DNA from: Pyrrhoderma lamaoense
Taxonomy: Eukaryota > Basidiomycota > Agaricomycetes > Hymenochaetales > Hymenochaetaceae
Direction of reading: 5' to 3'
Assembly: GCA_002794735.1 (NCBI GenBank)
Contig: NBAZ01000011.1
Span: 372,001 to 436,000, forward strand
Length of the DNA stretch: 64,000 bases
The notes under the pieces are model-generated. The model had not been told where the DNA came from and searched no databases. It was given only the letters and a program-made list of their open reading frames with translations. Below, one piece after another: positions 14,481-27,607 of this stretch (the first letter of the stretch is position 1; every line of letters begins with the position of its first letter). Position numbers and translations under genes: made by a program.

Positions 14481-15870
14481 TTATAGTAACAAGAGATAAG
14501 AAAGATCAAGGATATAAAAGGTGCGCACCAACCACCACAGTGGTCTTTGCGTGACTCCAGTACTCTTTGACTGGCTTACTTGACCAGTTGAGCTGGAACT
14601 ATCCGAAGCAGATGTTGGGCTCACGCTTGTTGATATCACAGTAGTCGCTGATGCAGCACCGGTTGTGTTTTGGAAAAGCTTTATATATGAAATCTCGAAG
14701 TAGGCATTATCGTAATTATCCGGGATTTGTACGAGATCAAGGCATGATCCTGATCCGCACGTCTGTTGATATACGGAAGATTGCCCAGCATAATTTCCAC
14801 AGATCGTTGTTCCAATTATCAAGGTCTGTGGCTTTATGAACTGCTCTGTATTGCAAAAAGTAGTGGGATAGGAAGCAGTAGGCAGACCCCAGCCATCTGG
14901 ATTCGGGGAATCCGAAGGAGATCAGCCGGGATGGACCCTCGAGCAAAGAACCAGAAAAATAACCCGGTATCATTCCAATTCATAGCATACACTCCATTTT
15001 GAGCAAAACTCGCACCATAAGAATTCCCTGGAACCTCTACAATACATCCTTGGTTGAAGTTCGTTTGATTGAAGCAATCGGTCGAGATAAGAGTTCCAGT
15101 CTCCATGCTATTCGAGATTGAAGCATTTGGATGGGTGCACCCGTTCAAAGTGTGGAGCGATATTCTATTTTGTGTTTGCAAGTTCACCTAGGTAATACCT
15201 CAGTAAAGATAATTGCAACATCATCATAGACTTACTCCCTCAACAAAATCGATTTCCCCATCGTCGGGCCAAGCTTGACCCTGGCTCCAGAATGCAGGCC
15301 AGACTATCACGTGTCTGTTAGGAACTCAATTGGGATACTAGATACAGAATACAAACCTGAGCACTAGCAGATATTTAGAAGTCAGTAAGGACAGTATTAT
15401 AAAGTAATTCGCCAATTATACACACCCCATATGGCATATGGACGGCATCAAATAGTAGTAGGTTACCGTTTGTAAATGTGTATGAACTGAGTAATTTCAC
15501 ACTCGCTCGGCCATAAGTTGAGTCATTCCTCCGTCGGTCGTGTTGTCGACCTTGATAACATAATTTCCAGCTGAGTTCAAGAAAGTTAGATTTTGTTGTT
15601 GTGCTGCTTCTTGAGTTTGAAACAGAACATTTCCGGTGTTGTTCGTATCAATTCCAGAGTAGAAAATCCAATTGTTTAGACTTCAATCATACAAGGATTA
15701 CTCAGAATGGGGCGCTCGACTTTGAAGTTGATAGCAGTTACATACAAATTTGCTCCGGAATGTTCCTGGACCAACTGCCAATGTGTCTCAGTAGACTGAG
15801 CGAGCGCTCGCCGCACGCTCGCAGCAAATACCAAGGCAGCTAAAAACGAGATAGACTTACGGGCGAGCAT
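14481..15870 (-). CDS. GH16 beta-glucanase-like surface protein, possible GPI anchor
   Basis: Probable endo-1,3(4)-beta-glucanase or wall-remodelling GH16 enzyme, secreted. The ATG at 15868-15870 starts a signal peptide (MLARKSISFLAALVFAASV). After introns the mature part reads GANFLNNWIFYSGIDTNNTG, then the sugar-binding Trp region (VIVWPAFWSQGQAWPDDG) running into GEIDFVEG. That supplies the E-x-D-x-x-E catalytic signature of GH16. Next come ISLHTLNGCTHP and MNWNDTGLFFWFF. The C-terminus is Ser/Thr-rich and ends in a hydrophobic tail (FYILDLSYLLLL-stop), compatible with a GPI signal. Two one-base deletions are needed to keep frame: in an A-run near 15527, and near 14919, where the Pro/Asp-rich segment before NPDGWGLPTASYP continues in another frame. 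Confidence 0.82.
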
Positions 15871-15902
15871 CAAAAGGTGGCAAAATGATGAATACAAGCC
15901 TC

Positions 15903-15909
15903 TTTATAG
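15903..15909 (-). promoter_or_regulatory. Putative TATA box of the GH16 gene
   Basis: TATAAAG on the minus strand about 33 bp upstream of the ATG at 15870. Confidence 0.4.
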
Positions 15910-17088
15910 CCCTAATCCAACGGTATAATGTCGACGGCGTGGGTTCGCTTCATATCAAACACGCTGCTCCTAAATGCCGTCATGTTCCGGACTTTCGGTC
16001 ATCACCTATCATTGAGTTACACATGGATAATGATGTCTAAGATGTTCCGCAAAACGCAAGGTAGCGGTTTCAGGTAACCAAATGTCTACATATGATACTA
16101 AATTCTCTGGTAGAGCGCAGTAGTCAGAAGTAGCCGTCAGAATCGATGTTTATTACGTAAGCATTCGATGATAATTCTGTATGCAACCTTGAGCATGAAT
16201 TTATGCTAGCTCATTATGATTATAGGTATTACTCATTGTTCGCGAAACAATAGCTTAAAATTGTATAGATTCGGTAATTGGCATCTAACCTCAAATTAGT
16301 CTAGTTCCTGCGAAAGTCGTGCAGAAACAGCTACTGCATTCTGCCAAGACAGAATTAAATAGATCGTTTCCATATGAGGAATGTAGAAAGTGTTATAACG
16401 AACTAGACGATTCGAAATAATCTACTTCAAGATGCAATTGGAACGGATTAGACAGAATATAGGATATAGATATAGAATTCTTCCGCTGATAGTGTATAAC
16501 TTCCAATATCTTCGTGATCTCAAGATCGATATCATATTGTACACACTATAGTAAGGCTCAGGCCACTCTTATGGAAAGACATCTACCTTAGCTACCTGCC
16601 AAGGAAAATAGATGTTCTTCTTATTACACCTGTTACGTATCGTGACCCTGCGGCGTGCCTTTCTACCAAACTTTGATTGACAAACTATCCGCCAAGTTAA
16701 ACAAGCAAAGCAGATCGACGATTCAAACAAGTAACCCTTAATAAAGTATGTATACAGATTTCTATACTCTCTCGTGAAAGAGACGAGATGTTTTCAGTGC
16801 AAGAACTCATCAAAGCGTTTGAGATTACATGTGAGGCATGAAAGATATGGTGTAGATTGATAGTATACAGTATTTGGATGAGGGATAGAAAGCAAAAAGT
16901 CTACAATCATCCGAGGAGTAGTACCGTGGATTGTGTCAGATGATATATATGTAGTTATAAATCAGCGTGAAGAGATCGAGGCAAACAATTGGTAGCTCAC
17001 AAAACGCTCATCTGATATGGTAGTTTAATATAGTTATTCTGAAAAGTCAAAGTTCTGACCTTCGTTGGAAGGCATGAAGTGTTGTACT
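15910..17088. other. Intergenic region
   Basis: About 1.2 kb of AT-rich DNA between the GH16 start and the Fic gene stop. No coherent coding signal. Confidence 0.5.
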
Positions 17089-18828
17089 TCATTCATGAGA
17101 AGGCGAACCGAGCTGGATATTTTGCAGCGAGTGCATTGTACCCTTTGCGAAACAGTCCGCAAGCGGAGCAAGATCGCCATTGTAAGACTTTTTGGAGATC
17201 GTATATGGAATTAAGTTAAAGATATACACTCCTTAAGATGGAGGTAGATTTACCTTTCTTATAGCCGCGTAGTAGTCGATTTCGTACTCCTTTGGCACAC
17301 AAATAGGGGGGTAGCCCTGACGTAAGAGTGGTATCGATGCTAGAAGTCTAATTGTTCTTCCATTCCCATCCTACAAGTAAGCTTTAGCGAGAGTATAATA
17401 GTGTATTTGGGGAGATATACCTCAAACGGGTGACAGCTACCCAATGCTGTTTGGAGCCAAGCAGCAACAGCATATGGATTTCTCTTCCAATTTTTTATCC
17501 ATTGCTTGAGAAAAAGCATGCGTGAGAACGTCTTTACGAACAGAAGAAGAAGGAGACAAAACTTTGCCTATCCTGCAGATATAAGAAAGCTCCTTATCGA
17601 CCTCGTCCGGTGGACAACATTCAACATTGAAATTCGCCGAAGTGATATAAACCCATTTTCGAGTCCTTGTGCGCGTTAATCCAGTATTCAGGTATTTAGT
17701 GAATTCTGCATTTATTTTGGAAGAACGCATAAGAATCCTGTGTGTATCAAGTATGAGCTCAGGGGTAAGTTCTCCACTGTCTTCTTGAAACGTGTGTAGG
17801 TTTTCGTATGCCTGATAAGATTTTTTTATCTCAGAAGCTACGAATAAATATTTGAGGTATTTTCGCTCACCCTAATTGTGTCCTTTAGAATATCTCTAAT
17901 GATCTCTTCATCCTTTAAAACACTATCAGGCATACAGAGGACTTGCCCCTGAGCGACTCCGTGCGTGATTATTTCGTAAGTAGACTAGTATCATAACCGG
18001 TTAGGGATATTGGATACTTGAATGCTACTTTCGTAGATGAATCAGCTCACGGCATTAGTCAAGAGAAAAGCATCTTCAATTTGATTGGTCTCAACCGATA
18101 AGAGAGTAACTAGCTTTTTCCATGCGTTTCCGCTCCCTAGTCTGAGAAGTCTGGCCCATTCATCTCGTATCTGATTTGCGGTAGCGGTGGGAAGGGAGAA
18201 AACTCTGGAGTCTTTAGTGTTTTCGAGGGTCTCCATTCTTGAATAAATATCTTAGTTTGAACGTCGGACCCTAAGATGTATAATAAAGGTAAGTACTTCA
18301 AATTAACGTGCATAAAGTTACTTGCATTGCTTCTCGACACAGCCATCAGTGTACGAGACAAACTGCTGTACAAATTCTTCGAAGACACGATCTTCTATAT
18401 TATCTGATTTTAAGCGTTCCAAAGCCTATCGTATCGTATAAAATACATAAAATATAGCATATATCGACGAAGCTCATACTTCTTTATATAACTCTAAAGC
18501 CGTTGTCGGTGAACCAAGATGTGCTCGAACATCAGCAACTCGAATCAATAAGAAAGGGGTTGGATATTTTGGTAAGAGATAATCTTCCATAAGTAAAGCC
18601 GCATTACGGAGCTCAGCGTCTGTTTCGGACGTTGCGATACTATTCCAAAGGAGATGATCGATCGCATTAGAAAGAAGCTCGGGAGGCACGTTCTACATAC
18701 TGATTAATGTTTTTATCTAGGACCATCAGTAAGCACATACATACTCTTAGTTGTTCCGCGGTATAGCGTGCACCGGACTGGAAAAGCTTAGGAACATAGT
18801 GTTCAGTAATACTGACTTCTGGCAACAT
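17089..18828 (-). CDS. Fic-domain protein (putative AMP transferase / de-AMPylase)
   Basis: Fic enzymes transfer AMP (or related groups) to target hydroxyls or remove it. The ATG at 18826-18828 gives MLPEVSITEHYVPKLF. A helical N-terminal region follows (NVPPELLSNAIDHLLW; ALLMEDYLLPKYPTPFLLIR) that may be a repeat-type scaffold. The C-terminal Fic core reads SCHPFE/DGNGRTIRLLASI across an intron at about 17370-17420, a full HPFx(D/E)GNGRxxR motif. It continues LLRQGYPPICVPKEYEIDYYAAIRK and ends YNGDLAPLADCF...SPSHE-stop. An A-run at 17490-17496 seems one base too long for the frame joining the VDKELSYICRIGK region to NPYAVAAWLQTALG. I saw no clear inhibitory (S/T)xxxE(G/N) helix. No cytotoxic role is implied. 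Confidence 0.72.
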
Positions 18829-20748
18829 GCACGCCTAGACGGTGGAGGCTGAGAAAGAAGTAAATATGTTCCGCACTATACAATACTATACTAAATCAGA
18901 TAGAGATACCGAGCACTATAGAGTCACGTGTGATTATGTGTACTATTTCATTGAGATCAAAAGTCTAGAGAGTCTAGAATCCACCCACGGAAACAGAAAG
19001 GAAGATAGCTCTGGTTGGATGGTATTTTTGACATTGATGAACTCAAGTCGGATGCATGACCTAGAGTAGCGCCATCATATGAAAGCTCAGTATAGTTAAA
19101 TTCAACACGGAAGACACTAATCGGACTGTATAGTGCTTCACTTTAGGTGGTGTGTTGATCATGTATAGGATTCTGACTGCTAACCAGGTACAGCACGTAC
19201 CACGAGTTTACCAAAGAGGCTAAGAGAGTATTGCTAGAGGTGATCTGGAGGAAGAGGACAGAAGGGACAAGGAGTTAAGCCATTCGTTAAGATTAAGCCA
19301 AGACATGATTAATAGACACGTAAGTCTATGATTGAACACGGGTAGAAGCAGATCACTGGAAACTTCTCCTTCTTATAGACTATTGAAGGAACCGTTTGAT
19401 TCTGTATCCCATCGGAGAGAAAGGATGCCATAACTGATCGGAGGATTTCACAGGAGGTCAGTGCACATATCTATCTTCACGCTGGGTGAACTTCTCGGTG
19501 TTTCGGACTGGGGGATCGGATAAGCAGTTTACTTGGGCGATTCGACAAAACAAGCAAGTGAAAATCGAAACGAGGTCTTGTCACCTGTCCTCGGGTCTTG
19601 TCAAGGGCCACTACATTATTGCGCAATTCATATGCAGCTCTAGGAGAAAAAGAAAACCGTGTCGACGCCAAAATCTGGTATCTCATACGTATATTTTAGT
19701 CTATTGTCAATTTTGTATCAGCTTCGGAGCTTTGCGTTTAATTTTTGATATTCGGAAGAGGATTAGACATGCAGGTAAACGTGAAAATACCAAGAGAAAA
19801 ACAAAGGTTCAAGACTAGGTCATCATATAATACTTGCCACGCTGTTGCACTTTAACTTTCATTTTATTGGAATTTGTTTCTTGAGGTTCGCGGTACTCTG
19901 ATCATTAATATTCTGAAAACGTCAGCGAAGAAATAAAAATACTTTGGGGCAGAGTTGTTTTAATGTATGTGGACAGAGTTTGCGCTTAGCCCCTTAAGCG
20001 TTACAGTTACGTCACACACAACTGTCACGCATCAATCATTCTCGTCTTCTTCCAAGTTCTTACCATTGACCATCACCTTCACTGTACTCAACAGAGTCTT
20101 CTGACTTGTCTGTGCTCCGCTTATTTTACATTCCGTGGAGACTTTCTATCGTCTATAACTTCTCAGGAGACACGCTTTTCCCCGCAGTTCTAATCTGACC
20201 GAGTTTTGGAAGCTTCAAATGAATACCTCATGGTCTCCTGACTATTCTATAACCAAAAGGACGGCGAAGGGATATCCATAATCGTACTACGATGCTTACT
20301 CATTGATGAGGTGGCTTGCAATTGTCGATCAATATTATTATGTTTCAGTTTTACTAAGTGTTCACTCGGGAGTTACCTCACATAGATGGGAATTACACGT
20401 GCTCGCTGTCTGAGCTCAATTCCATCCTGTGAGTATTTGTGCCTCCGCTTATCAGCACTTCAGTTGAGCTCGTTTATCCGTACTGGAAATCTCGTTATCG
20501 CTATATTCAGGCATGAACCCCTGCTTCACACCCGAAATCCACTCATGTGTTCCTCTTGTCGTCAGGCGACGCTACGCCGTTACAGGAAGTGATCCTTTTA
20601 GTAGTCACCATATTTTACTTCCGCCTCTTGCGATACTGACCAACACCGCGGGTCATTCGCATTTTTCCATATAATATAAACTCCATCCTCTCCTGTCTCA
20701 TTGATTCAGACACGAACTCTTGAGTTCAACCACAGAACACTCGACACA
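18829..20748. other. Intergenic region
   Basis: About 1.9 kb. The right part (20000-20740) is CT-rich, as is usual upstream of basidiomycete transcription starts. TATAAA occurs at 20675-20680, about 70 bp before the next ATG. No gene recognised. Confidence 0.5.
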
Positions 20749-21559
20749 ATGCCTTACCCTCCATCTCATACTCAGCCTCGTCCTATCCTCAAGCAGTATT
20801 CTACTCCACTTCGGACTCAAGCGTAACATCCTCTTACACTCCTTCATTGTCTTTGCCGGGAGTTAAAGTGCATTTTCCTCAACATCCATTCCCAATTGCA
20901 TCAACCTATGCCGCACACAGTCCAAACGTATATGATCGTTCACCAATCTCTGTAAAACCCAATGAATGTGCCCTCCCTGCTCGTAATTGCCGTACTTACC
21001 GCCCTGGATCTCCGTATGTCAGCTCCAAGGACTTGAATATGGATATTGAAGAAGAGAGTGGAAGCGACATCGAATGGACATCTTCGACCCCTGGCGTGGC
21101 TGGAACGCCATTGAAAAAACACCCACATGTAAGAGAATAACAGGGTTTAGCACTAAAATTAGAAGAGATAGCAATGGTATATCTCCTTTCCTTTTCCTCG
21201 CTAAATGTTGCTTATGCAATTTTAGACTCATCTTCCTCACGTTCACCTCCTCTTATTCCTGACATGTCGTCAACGTCTTCTTCAGATGATTCTGATCAGC
21301 CGCCACGTGATCATTTCCTACGGACTTCTAATCCAACCTTCTCCTATACTTCTCCTCAGTCCGATAATTCCAAATTGGCGTTTCTCCCTCACCCTCATAC
21401 TTCAAGGCTGGACCTCGACCTCGAGGTCGTAGTCGTACCCGGGATTCTCCGCACCGCGGACGCCGTGAACGTGCACATGTTGATGAAGGCTGCTTGGGTG
21501 GATTCTGGTTAGGAAATTTCCTGCAAACTTCAATCTTCTTACTGAATGTTTCTCTTTAG
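20749..21559 (+). CDS. Small Pro/Ser-rich basidiomycete protein (MPYPPSH...GCLGGF type)
   Basis: Uncharacterised. The ATG at 20749 gives MPYPPSHTQPRPILKQYS. After a break the sequence continues SDSSVTSSYTPSLSLPGVKV, then HFPQHPFPIASTYAAHSP and YDRSPISVKPNECALPARN. An intron (about 21129-21224) leads to SSSSRSPPLIPDMSSTSS. The C-terminal stretch is Arg/Gly-rich (GPRPRGRSRTRDSPHRG) and ends near DEGCLGGFW. I know this pattern, with a start like PILK and a GCLGGF end, from many agaricomycete genomes, but no function is known to me. One-base breaks near 20801 and 21408 separate three frames whose content otherwise matches the family. Low-complexity composition suggests a disordered, possibly nuclear or regulatory protein. 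Confidence 0.62.
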
Positions 21560-22329
21560 AACTTTGGCTATATGCGCTATTAAATATCGTACAAAAGTGT
21601 TGAAACGTTTTTATCATGCTACTCTTTGTTTTCTTATAACTTTACTTTGCATTTATTCGGACTACTCACACTGTTTCGTCGTCCATCGATATGCATTTTT
21701 CCTATCTGTCAAGTCATTTTTGTTGTAATACTACTGTACATGTACTTGTGATCCAGATTTGTGACTTCCTACATCATTTTCATCACATGCATTTCATCAC
21801 TTCACATCCTAACTATTAGTTTTGGTATTAATTTTTTGAAACTAGTTGATCATAATCACCATATCAAACACCTAACTCACAGCCTCATTGTACTAGGTGC
21901 AATGGATCCTCTTATCATCCCTTCCGTAGTAAATCCTTCTTTTGCCCTCAAAAATTGAAATGCTCTTGCTTTGTATCGGAATGCGAGAGATAACCTAGTA
22001 TATTCAACTCTGGAAAAACTAGCCTTCTAATTTTATTTGAATAGGATGTGTAGTCTCACAAAATATTTGCCAAATTCTGTGTTGAACCATATTCACTATA
22101 TCGTCATAATCTGCGCTCTGTGTTCTCATTGATGAAAGAAACTCTTGTAAGATACATTCTCCAATCGAAATTCCTTTCTTTTATCCATCGAGTGTTGAAT
22201 ACAAGAGCTCCCCAAGACATTGGATGCCTTCGGAGATAGTACGATTTACGGGATCGTCTATCCATCGGGTGCAGCAAGAAGATCCATCGGAGAAATATCA
22301 TTGACGTCCTTTTTAACCAAGCAATATTT
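21560..22329. other. Intergenic region with a degenerate coding trace
   Basis: AT-rich. On the minus strand around 22090-22270 there is a broken reading containing DDPVNRTISEG, QCLGELLYSTLDG and SADYDDIVNMVQHRIW. It looks protein-like but has an internal stop, no start and no recognisable family. Confidence 0.3.
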
Positions 22330-24400
22330 GTGAATTCGCATAGCATTATAATAAATCAAGCATGTGTCAATCTTATCTCGGACCAATATTTTGTTCTCTC
22401 CGGATTTCTAATGTATCAACAAGTTAGTACCGAGGATGCTAGCCCTAATAATGTTCGTAAGATTAGAGCTTCACTTCCCATACACACATAGTCATATTTC
22501 TATGATGGCATACACTTTTCCATATCCTATAAAGCTTCCTGGTCATGCAGGACTCAAAGTTCCTTCCGTATCATAGCTCAATATCATCCCCTTCGAAAGA
22601 ACAGACACAGATCCAACACTCTCGTTCGTCCTCCGAATTACAAGTTGATGCGGAAGTCTCTCTTTATACTACCTTTGTTCCATTTGATAAGCTTGCGGAG
22701 TTTGTTCTGTCAGTGATAAAATCGATGGAAAGAAGTCAAATTTATATGGAGAAATAACTACAGAGATGGAAAAGCAGAAGGAGGGGTTTAAGGTGGAATT
22801 CGATGACGATTTGAAGCAATGAGTGTGTGTCCTTTGTCGTGATCAAGCATAAAGGGCAATTTCTTGCCTTACCAGATGAGAGAACGTCCCAGTAAATAGA
22901 GAATTTAAACGTCATTATCATTTCATATGACTTCTTTTGTCGTGCAATTCAACCTAATCAGATATCCGAGGAGCAATGGACCATGTACTCACCTGGTAAT
23001 AATTTTGTCGGCTTCTTAGTGTCTATCTACTTGGACGAAGCGACAAGAAACACGTTTCTTAGCCCCAAGTCTAGATGTAAGTTAAGCCCCCTATTTTTTT
23101 TAGGAAATTGCAATAATCTTCTTCTCATCTTTTGAAATTTCTAGTAGTTTTTCGAGTGTGAAAAAAAACAGATGTAAATGTATCATGTGACCTTCTGAAT
23201 ACTTGTCTGTGTCAGACTGTGATTAGAGTGAGGCTAACAAAGATTAGCTTCACGAATGCCTGAGTCCGTTTGTGAGGTTGAGGTAGTATGTTTCCGTGTA
23301 CCATTTGATCGTGTCTTGCTTGTGAGAAATTAATTTGCGGGGGGAAGGAATTAGAAGCATCTGATGATGAATTATGGTATCCCGTCATTACGTTTGCTAC
23401 GGTCTGCTGATTATTATTATCGGAATGTTTCGACGTGCGCTCTGTTTCTGTCTCCGATGGGCTTGCCCAATATCTGTCGCATGACGATTTTAAGTACGAA
23501 GATCGGTATGGCGTTCAACTGGAGTAGAAACACGCTTGTCTCGAGTCGAAGTCGAAGGATTGTCTGATGTCTTGGCATGATTTCATTCTCGTACAGCCGT
23601 GTAGGGCACCTTTGTTGTTATTTTTCGCACCTTGACTCTGATTTGGTATGAGATGGTTATCAGCGTCCTTGGAATCCGTGTCACCTGTATGAGAAGACCC
23701 GGTTGCCCATCTCTGAGCCTACATGTTATTATGGTCTATTGACCAAATGATTCAGTTTCAGTTCCATGCTTTGTTTTGGGATCGTTGATAATGGTTGATA
23801 AATTATGGACTGGCGATGAGAGGTTATAGAGGCCTACCTGGGATACTTCTTTGAAAATACAATTAAAATCTTATCATTCGAGGAGAAGACGTATGCATTC
23901 TCTCATCAATAGCATATCTGTTTCGTAATATAGGAAAGTGTGATGCATATCATCATCGTAATAATTGGATTCTTTCAATGTCGAAAGCAATCACAGCACT
24001 AAATCAAATACGGGATGCTAGTTACTAGTTAGAAATTTGTAATGCCAAACTTACGTAATAAGATACGTTAATAAGTTAACTTTCTCCTTTGTTTATACCC
24101 TTCTTTCAGCGTTCAGCTAACTTCGCTATCAGCCATACCTTGTAACTTCTTGCTTGGCACTGATCTTCTCGTATTCAGAAGGAATAGCTCATTGCACACG
24201 ATTATCAAACGTGGCTACTTCTCGGGCGATGGTTTTTGAGCATGTTTTTCATAGCATGGATTATTGGGAAATAGGCCTACCCTATGTGAAAGTTTTGGTA
24301 TTTTGAAAGTAGGTTCAGCGCATTGTGGCGAATCACCGCTTGTCGAATGAGACCGATGCATCTCAAGTTTATAGATGCCGCCCTACCTTGTCTTATTTTA
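22330..24400 (-). pseudogene. Decayed tandem copy of the neighbouring gene family (left copy)
   Basis: This segment aligns by eye with 25410-27500 at an offset of about 3.08-3.09 kb. Compare the near-identical 'gtcatg-aggactc-aa-ttccttccgtatc' at 22542 and 25618, and 'cattgtggc' with flanks at 24321 and 27415. The minus strand still spells fragments such as DFITDR, LIKW and YGRNFES, matching the intact copy. Stops and frame shifts riddle it and the C-terminal third is absent. It is a dead paralogue, not an allele. Confidence 0.6.
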
Positions 24401-24886
24401 AACGTATCATGATTGCATGTCGAAGACGATGCTTCAAAAACTCGCTGCACTGCTTTTCCTTCTTAGCTAATATGGATTCTTGATTATTGAGCAGATTCAC
24501 GCGGTACCCTCACATCGGACATTGGTATTCTCGTTCCTGGTATACTATCTTCCTAATAACGATATCTAATAATATCAAACTCTCCAGAAATTTGCATATA
24601 TGCACGCACCAACTTTTACCAAAATCATCGAAAGGGGTGCTATACTTTACAGATTATCCCTATTTCATTTTTGGCAGTCAATCAGACAACACGCTTTATA
24701 AGGTTGTCAATACACATCTATCCTTTACATGAGGAAAACTTGTTTGTACTTGCACTTGTGATACGGTTTTGAAAGTTCCAAATTCCTTGCACTGCTTTTA
24801 TCACCCTGATCACAACAACAATGATTTTTGGAATAGATACTTTCAAAACTAGCTGGACACATGCTAAGAATTATATATTATCTTAT
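24401..24886. other. Spacer between the two tandem copies
   Basis: AT-rich spacer downstream of the intact copy. No gene seen. Confidence 0.4.
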
Positions 24887-26771
24887 CTATGATCGCACTC
24901 GTCGCTCAAATAACTCCATCATACCTTCCGGCAGCAAATTTCTCTTTGTGTCCCCCTCATAAACTTCGAACGTCTTTTTAGAAACACGGAATACTAGAGA
25001 TAATCGAATATCTTCGCCTTTGAATAGCACCAGCCTCCTGATCTCTTTTAGCAAGATGTATAGCTTATCAAACGAGTGCTGTTGAACTTTCTGTTGTGTT
25101 TCTGAGATCTCATCCTTCAAAGTGTAATTAAGGATCCTTCGAAAACGTCCCCTTTGATGAAATGCAAGATAATAGTGTGGAGTTTGGGAGAAAAAGAGTT
25201 GTGGGAAGGATTGCTCCCAGTCGATATTCCCTACTTCGCTTTTGGTGCTCATTTCAATAAGGGAGCTCTGAGGAACAAAGACCCCCCATGTACAATTCGG
25301 ATATCATCATTGGTGTGGAGATGATCCTCGGAAATCGTCAGTTTATCCAGTGCAGCAACTAGTTCATCTTTGGGGTAGCATTACTGGAAATAATTTCTGA
25401 AGAATCGTTTCGCTGTTGTGTTGCCTGATCAAAGTGCAAGCATGCATCAACCTCAAAGCGGACCAACAACTTCAAATCTCCATAGTCCTAACAAATCAAT
25501 CATAAATTAGCAATGAATATTATCGCCCCCAGATAGAAACCCAGAACTTTGTTCTTACGCACATAGCTAATGATTCTATGATGGCTAACACTTTTCTCGC
25601 ATCCTATTAACGATTTTGTCATGTAGGACTCGAAATTCCTTCCGTATCCTAGTCTTCCTGAATCTCTTTCTAGGGAAGTCGGCTCAGTGCGTTCCATCAA
25701 TATTGTTCGCCCTCTAAGTTGCAGGTTGATGCGGAAATCTCTATCAATAGTACCCCCGATCCATCGAATAAGCTTGCGAATATTGTTCCTATCGGTGATA
25801 ATGTCAACAGATGAGAAGTCGAATTGAGGTGAGAGATGCTCAATTGCGAGGATAAGCGGGAGAAGGGGATAAAGCGGGACACGATAACGATTGGGATCAA
25901 TGAATGAAGCACCATCATCACGATCGAGAGTAAAGGGTGTTGGCTTCCCCTGCCAGATGGGTGGACATCCTTATAGAATGAAGGATTGAATATCAGTACT
26001 ATTTCATATGATATCTTTTATCAGGTAACTCAGGCTAATCAAGTATTCGAGGAACGAGTCGAATATTTACCTGGTACTATTATTGTTGGCTCAGTCTCGT
26101 CTGTCCAGTTGTACGAAGCAACAGGGATCACGTTTCTTGGCTCTAAACCTCTATGAGAGTCATCAGGTTTCTTATCTTGAAAGGAAATTACTATAGTATT
26201 CCCATCTCCGCTCGATCCTTCTAATGGCTTCTCAAGAGAGAGCCTCCACAAAGGTCGGTTTTGTAGACCTTTTAAGATATCTGGGTCAACCTCCCCACGG
26301 GAACAAAACTCTTTAGGGGTTTGTATTCGCGAGATCGTGAATTAGGCACTGAAGGCGTATAGTAAAACTCTGTTTCTTTCGGTGATCTTATCTTAGGAGT
26401 GTAACTTGCATATGAAAAAGAAGTAGAAGCGCTCGATGAGAAATTGCCAGATCGCATTGCCACGTTCGTCTTGGTCTGGTGATTTCCATCAGACTGTTCT
26501 GATACCTGGTTGCCCTTTCTTCTCCACTGGGCCAGTTCCCTACCTGTCTTATGCTTATCTAGAGTGCGAAAGTTATTATGGTGTTTGCTTGGCTGGTGCT
26601 ATGCTCATCTAGAGTCGAGGCTGAAGGTGCGTCTGAGTTCTTTGTAAGAGCAAGTCCCTTTTCTCGAACTCGTATTCTCCTTGCCATGTTGAATACCTCT
26701 TTCTTCCTTTGCGGATTCCTACTTTGATCTGGTTGGAGATGAATATTGACCTTGGGGTCCGTGTTCGTCAT
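24887..26771 (-). CDS. Fungal protein of unknown function (RNNIRKLIRW family)
   Basis: I recognise the sequence pattern from many agaricomycete and ascomycete genomes. Members are sometimes labelled geranylgeranyl-pyrophosphate-synthetase-like, but I see no DDxxD prenyl-diphosphate motif here, so I do not adopt that name. The ATG at 26769-26771 gives a polar N-terminus. The core after splicing reads RGEVDPDILKGLQNRPLWRL, ASYNWTDETEPTIIVPG, GASFIDPNRYRVPLYPLLP, then FDFSSVDIITDRNNIRKLIR and YGRNFESYMTKS. The C-terminal part contains DWEQSFPQLFFSQTPHYYLA. One-base breaks are needed near 26300, 25370 and in the C-run at 25282-25287, plus one near 26560. A decayed tandem copy lies directly to the left. 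Confidence 0.6.
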
Positions 26772-27607
26772 ATAGGAGTGACTCTGATCTTGCTTCAGCT
26801 ACACATAATCTATTGAGGTTCTATACCGTTAACTCACCATTAAGTTTAATCTCAAACACTCTCGTACTGTGTTGGAGTGGCCGATGCTGTATGAAATCCT
26901 ATAGTCCTGATGACGATAGTATATAAAGGCTCATTTGGGATTCCGGGAGACTCTTCATGTGTGTAAGCGGAACTCTAATTTTGAGGGGCATAGATGATGA
27001 ATATTTTTATCATCAAGATTCTTCTACGTTCCGTGATAGAGGAGCGAAGTAATTTAGTAGATTTCATCAAAGACAATTTGTTATATAAGATGCTTAGTAA
27101 TAACATAATATAGTATTGTATGATTCAAATTATAATTATGTAATATATTATGTTATATTTACTTTCAAGGCATCCACATCACACTAACTTTCGCTTATAT
27201 CTTTCTCGATTACACAGTAACCACTACTTCTCTCCCAACAAATTATTCAAATTAAATCTTCCCGTCATAAAGGATATAGTATCTCATTACGACACTTCAT
27301 CAAATGGGTGTCGTTGCTTGATACAATACTCCTTAAAATGCTATTATAAACATGGGAATTCAACTTTCCCGTTATGAAATTCTTCGAGATGCAAACCCTA
27401 AATTAAGTTCCGTGCATTGTGGCAAGTCAACGCCGGGCCCTTAGTACTTGTCAACTGAGACAGGCATCAACTAAGGCTAAAAAATGCCGCTCTAATCTGT
27501 AATATTTATATACGTATCACGCTTTCAGGCCGTAATCACTGTTTTGATGTTATTACCCCTCATCTTCTCTGTCAAAACCCAGCTTCACAACCTTTATCTC
27601 ATTAAGA
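26772..27607. other. Intergenic region, upstream of two divergent genes
   Basis: Contains the right end of the tandem duplication (to about 27500) and the upstream region of the NRPS-like gene. Very AT-rich near 27080-27160. No gene seen. Confidence 0.45.

Noticed and set aside
19486..19818. 110-codon plus-strand open frame in the 1.9 kb spacer
   Set aside because: Composition and lack of motifs or splice sites argue against a gene.
24887..26771. Naming this family geranylgeranyl pyrophosphate synthetase
   Set aside because: I recall such labels on relatives, but no DDxxD-type motifs are visible, so the name is unsupported.
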